A DNA stretch of 64,000 nucleotides from Neolewinella litorea (GTDB lineage: Bacteria > Bacteroidota > Bacteroidia > Chitinophagales > Saprospiraceae), in NCBI RefSeq assembly GCF_004803465.1, contig NZ_SRSF01000002.1, forward strand, positions 62,001-126,000. The letters are read 5' to 3'. The notes beneath the pieces are model-generated. The model was not told the DNA's origin. It was given only the letters and a program-made list of their open reading frames with translations, and made no database searches. Within the stretch, counting starts at the first letter, position 1, and the number at the start of each line of letters is the position of its first letter. Below, piece by piece: positions 61,719 to 64,000 of the stretch. Made by a program: the position numbers and the translations under genes.

Positions 61719-63764
61719 ATGGAATGGCTGTACCGCACCGGCGTTGGGGCTTACCACCTTGCCATTCGGGCTGCCGCCCGGTTGGGTAACGATCAAGCCC
61801 GACAGTGGGTACAGGGTCGCACCCGGGACGTGCGTGCCGATATTGAAGCGCTACACGCCGCGAACCGACCGATACTGTGGCTACACGCCGCCAGCCTGGG
61901 TGAATTCGAGCAGGGCCTCCCGGTGCTCACCGAACTGCGGAAGCAACGTCCGGAGTGGGCCGTCGTCGTCACTTTCTTCAGTCCCAGTGGGTACGCCCGT
62001 CGGCAGGATACCGAGCACGCCGATTTGGTAGCGTACCTGCCCAAGGATTCCCCCCGGGCGGCGCGGGAGTGGGTAAGCTTGCTCCGGCCCCGGCTGGCGA
62101 TCTTCGTGAAGTATGAATTCTGGTACTACCACCTGCGAGCCCTGCACCGAGCGGCCGTTCCGACCTTCCTGGTGGCCGGCAGCTTCCGGCCCGGGCAACT
62201 GTTTTTCCGTCGGTACGGTACCTGGTCGCGGCGGATGCTGGACTGCTTCACGCACCTCTTCGTGCAGACGGAAGCGGACCGCGGCATGCTGGCCGGTATC
62301 GGCTACCAGAACGTGAGCGTTACCGGCGACCCCCGCATGGACCGCACGGCCGAGTTGGCCGCCACGCCCTTCGTTGACGATCGACTGGCAGCCTTTTCAA
62401 GCGGACAACGAGTGCTGCTGGCCGGTTCCGTTTGGCCGGCCGACGTATCCATAATCCAGGCGGCCTGGCCGAAATTGAAATCGCAGTGGCGCCTAGTCCT
62501 GGCCCCCCACCAAATGAAGGAGGAAGAGATCGCCACCTGGCAGGAAGCATTCGACGCCGACCGATATACCGGTCCCGATCGCGGCAGGTCCGTCATGATT
62601 CTCGATACGGTAGGCATCCTGAGCCGCGCGTACCGCTACGGCACGGCGGCCTACGTAGGTGGTGCTTTCGGCAGTGGTCTGCACAATACCCTGGAACCCC
62701 TTAGTTACGGCTTGCCGGTGATCTTCGGTCCACGCTACGCCAAATTCCCCGAGGCCAGTAGCGCCCTGGCACGCGGGGGTGCATTCAGCGTTTCTTCACC
62801 GGAAGATTTCACGGGGGTCGTCGAGCGTTTCACCGACGAGCAGTCCTACGCGGAAAGTCGGGCCGCACAGCTGGCCTACCGTGAAGCCAACCGGGGGGCG
62901 GGGCGCCGTACCGTTGCTATGCTGCTCCGCCTGTTGCTTCTCCTGCTGATCTCCCTGCCGGCGGGTGCGCAAACCTGGACCGCGGCGGAGCGACTCCTGT
63001 CGGCCCTCGATGGCACCTTTGCCAAGTGCAACCTGATGGTGGCCGTATCGGGGGCGGAGTGGCGATCGGGACTGTGTCTTACGGTAGCGGAACTGGGCCC
63101 CGGGGGAACGGTTTCCCTGGATGTGCCCTTGCAAGCCGGCCGCAAATACGTCTTCGTCGGTTCCGCTGAGGATTCCGCGCGCGATATCGATCTCCTGCTG
63201 CGCGACACCCGGGGCCGCATCGTAGACGAAGACACGGAGGTGGACAAGACGCCGGTGGTCGAGTTTTTCGCCGACAGTACGGCCGTCTACACCTTACAAC
63301 TGCAGCTCATCAGCACTACCGATACCTCCGCCTTTGTCAGCCTGGGGCTTTTGCAGACGGGCGGCACGCCCCTACCTGATAGTGAATACCGTACCGTAAG
63401 TCGTCAATTTGCCGCGGCCGCGGGTGCCGTACGCGCCGCCGGAGGGGCCCGCCGTTTTGGTTCCGCCCTCAATCAGTGGTCCGTTCTCGGCTACCTACTC
63501 GGCGACGAAAACGGGGCTACGCTGGAGAACCTTCACCTACCCGCGGGCCGGCATTTTTTTGCCGCCGCCGCCGGAGAGAACGTTCAGAACCTGGACCTTT
63601 ACCTCGCCACCGACGATTACCGGATCCTGCGCTCCGACGCCGACCCCGATCCTTACCCCATGATTGAGTACGACACCAGCGAACCCGCGACCTTTCAGCT
63701 GCGTACAGAACTCGTGAAGTCGCGCGGAAACGCCCTCGTGCTTCTCGGTCTGTTTTCCCAATAA
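61719..63764 (+). CDS. waaA: Kdo transferase (WaaA/KdtA) in frame with an exported PPC-like domain
   Basis: 681 codons without a stop. Residues 1-400 form a WaaA/KdtA: N-terminal anchor (MEWLYRTGVGAYHLAIRAAA), LWLHAASLGEFEQGLPVLTE, KYEFWYYHLRALHRAAVPTF, LVAGSFRPGQLFFRR, VTGDPRMDR and the nucleotide-sugar part YVGGAFGSGLHNTLEPLSYG. Its usual length is about 410-425, so the enzyme is complete here. At residue 401 (ATG 62919) follows MLLRLLLLLLISLPAGAQ, a signal-peptide-like segment, then about 263 residues with two pre-peptidase C-terminal (PPC)-like repeats (LQAGRKYVFVGSAEDSARDI, LPAGRHFFAAAAGENVQNLD). Either a fusion or two genes sharing a frame. Confidence 0.9.
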   Translation: MEWLYRTGVGAYHLAIRAAARLGNDQARQWVQGRTRDVRADIEALHAANRPILWLHAASLGEFEQGLPVLTELRKQRPEWAVVVTFFSPSGYARRQDTEHADLVAYLPKDSPRAAREWVSLLRPRLAIFVKYEFWYYHLRALHRAAVPTFLVAGSFRPGQLFFRRYGTWSRRMLDCFTHLFVQTEADRGMLAGIGYQNVSVTGDPRMDRTAELAATPFVDDRLAAFSSGQRVLLAGSVWPADVSIIQAAWPKLKSQWRLVLAPHQMKEEEIATWQEAFDADRYTGPDRGRSVMILDTVGILSRAYRYGTAAYVGGAFGSGLHNTLEPLSYGLPVIFGPRYAKFPEASSALARGGAFSVSSPEDFTGVVERFTDEQSYAESRAAQLAYREANRGAGRRTVAMLLRLLLLLLISLPAGAQTWTAAERLLSALDGTFAKCNLMVAVSGAEWRSGLCLTVAELGPGGTVSLDVPLQAGRKYVFVGSAEDSARDIDLLLRDTRGRIVDEDTEVDKTPVVEFFADSTAVYTLQLQLISTTDTSAFVSLGLLQTGGTPLPDSEYRTVSRQFAAAAGAVRAAGGARRFGSALNQWSVLGYLLGDENGATLENLHLPAGRHFFAAAAGENVQNLDLYLATDDYRILRSDADPDPYPMIEYDTSEPATFQLRTELVKSRGNALVLLGLFSQ

Positions 63765-63801
63765 TCCGGGCCGGCTTCGGCGGTCACTAACACCTGTTCC
63801 C

Positions 63802-64000
63802 ATGGCTCAAGTATTGAAAGTAATCGAGGTCCTCAGCGAGAGCCCCAAAAGCTTTGAGGATGCCGTCAGCGCAGCCGTCGCCCAGACGGCAAAGAGCGTA
63901 CGCAACATTGAAAGCGCCTACGTCCGCGAGCAGTACGTAACCGTGAAGGACGGCGTAGTCGACAAGTACCGCGTAAACGTCAAGATCACCTTCATGGTGG
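63802..64000 (+). CDS. Dodecin family flavin-binding protein, 3' end outside the window
   Basis: The first 66 residues are present (MAQVLKVIEVLSESPKSFED and so on to ITFMV). Dodecins are about 70-residue proteins that assemble into dodecamers and store FAD or FMN. Family marks visible: IEVLSESPKSFEDAVSAAV, AKSVRNIESAYVREQYVTV and DGVVDKYRVNVKITF. The gene is cut by the window end a few residues before its stop. It lies 37 bases after the waaA ORF, same strand. Confidence 0.93.
   Translation, partial: MAQVLKVIEVLSESPKSFEDAVSAAVAQTAKSVRNIESAYVREQYVTVKDGVVDKYRVNVKITFMV

Overview
The window reads as chromosomal DNA of a GC-rich member of the Bacteroidota, most likely Saprospiria close to Lewinella/Neolewinella. 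This placement is inferred from gene content and was not checked by phylogeny. Supporting signs are a SusC/SusD pair and two further TonB-dependent receptors, a short primary sigma factor of 288 residues, a fused E1 alpha/beta 2-oxoacid dehydrogenase, DUF1573, DUF983 and head-GIN proteins, LytTR regulators, and Bacteroidota-type promoter elements (TTTG, about 19-20 nt, then TAnnTTTG) before the tRNA and dnaE. No phage, insertion sequence, CRISPR array or rRNA was found.

Layout. 1-9.6 kb: the end of priA, a head-GIN adhesin-like protein, a membrane phosphoesterase, an 84-bp hairpin repeat array, an aldo/keto reductase, a LytTR membrane regulator, DUF1573, tRNA-Ala(GGC), a methyltransferase, a phosphotriesterase-family enzyme and a 1-Cys peroxiredoxin. 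9.6-13.1 kb: a TTAGT-type inverted repeat cluster, a large zinc metalloprotease and ribA. 13.2-22 kb: a stress/redox island with four universal stress proteins, a lipoprotein gene cut by an in-frame TGA, an AhpD-like gene cut by a -1 frameshift, a FixL-like PAS histidine kinase paired with a receiver-CRP/FNR fusion, and an APP1-type phosphatase. 22-29.5 kb is housekeeping: E1, lpxH, rpoD, DUF983, SUI1, glnS and purE.

29.5-38 kb: a TonB receptor flanked by a perfect 39-bp palindrome, MmcQ/YjbR, an RluA-family synthase, and a tight operon (FAH-family, RidA, D-threonine aldolase/D-serine dehydratase-like, M19 dipeptidase) that looks like D-amino-acid or dipeptide catabolism. 38-45 kb: dnaE, an outer-membrane-type hypothetical and a LytS/LytTR two-component pair. 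45-57 kb: a polysaccharide-utilisation-like locus (susC, susD, DUF1593, TonB receptor, six-hairpin glycosidase) on the minus strand. 57-64 kb: an RluA-family synthase, DedA, a TlpA-like protein, a TM2-TPR-SHOCT protein, an outer-membrane protein, a waaA (Kdo transferase) ORF that runs without a stop into a signal-peptide-like segment and exported domain, and the start of a dodecin gene.

The items most worth a second look are the putative oxygen-sensing FixL-like kinase with its receiver-CRP partner, the waaA/secreted-protein fusion, the two adjacent interrupted genes in the stress island, and four families of intergenic repeats.
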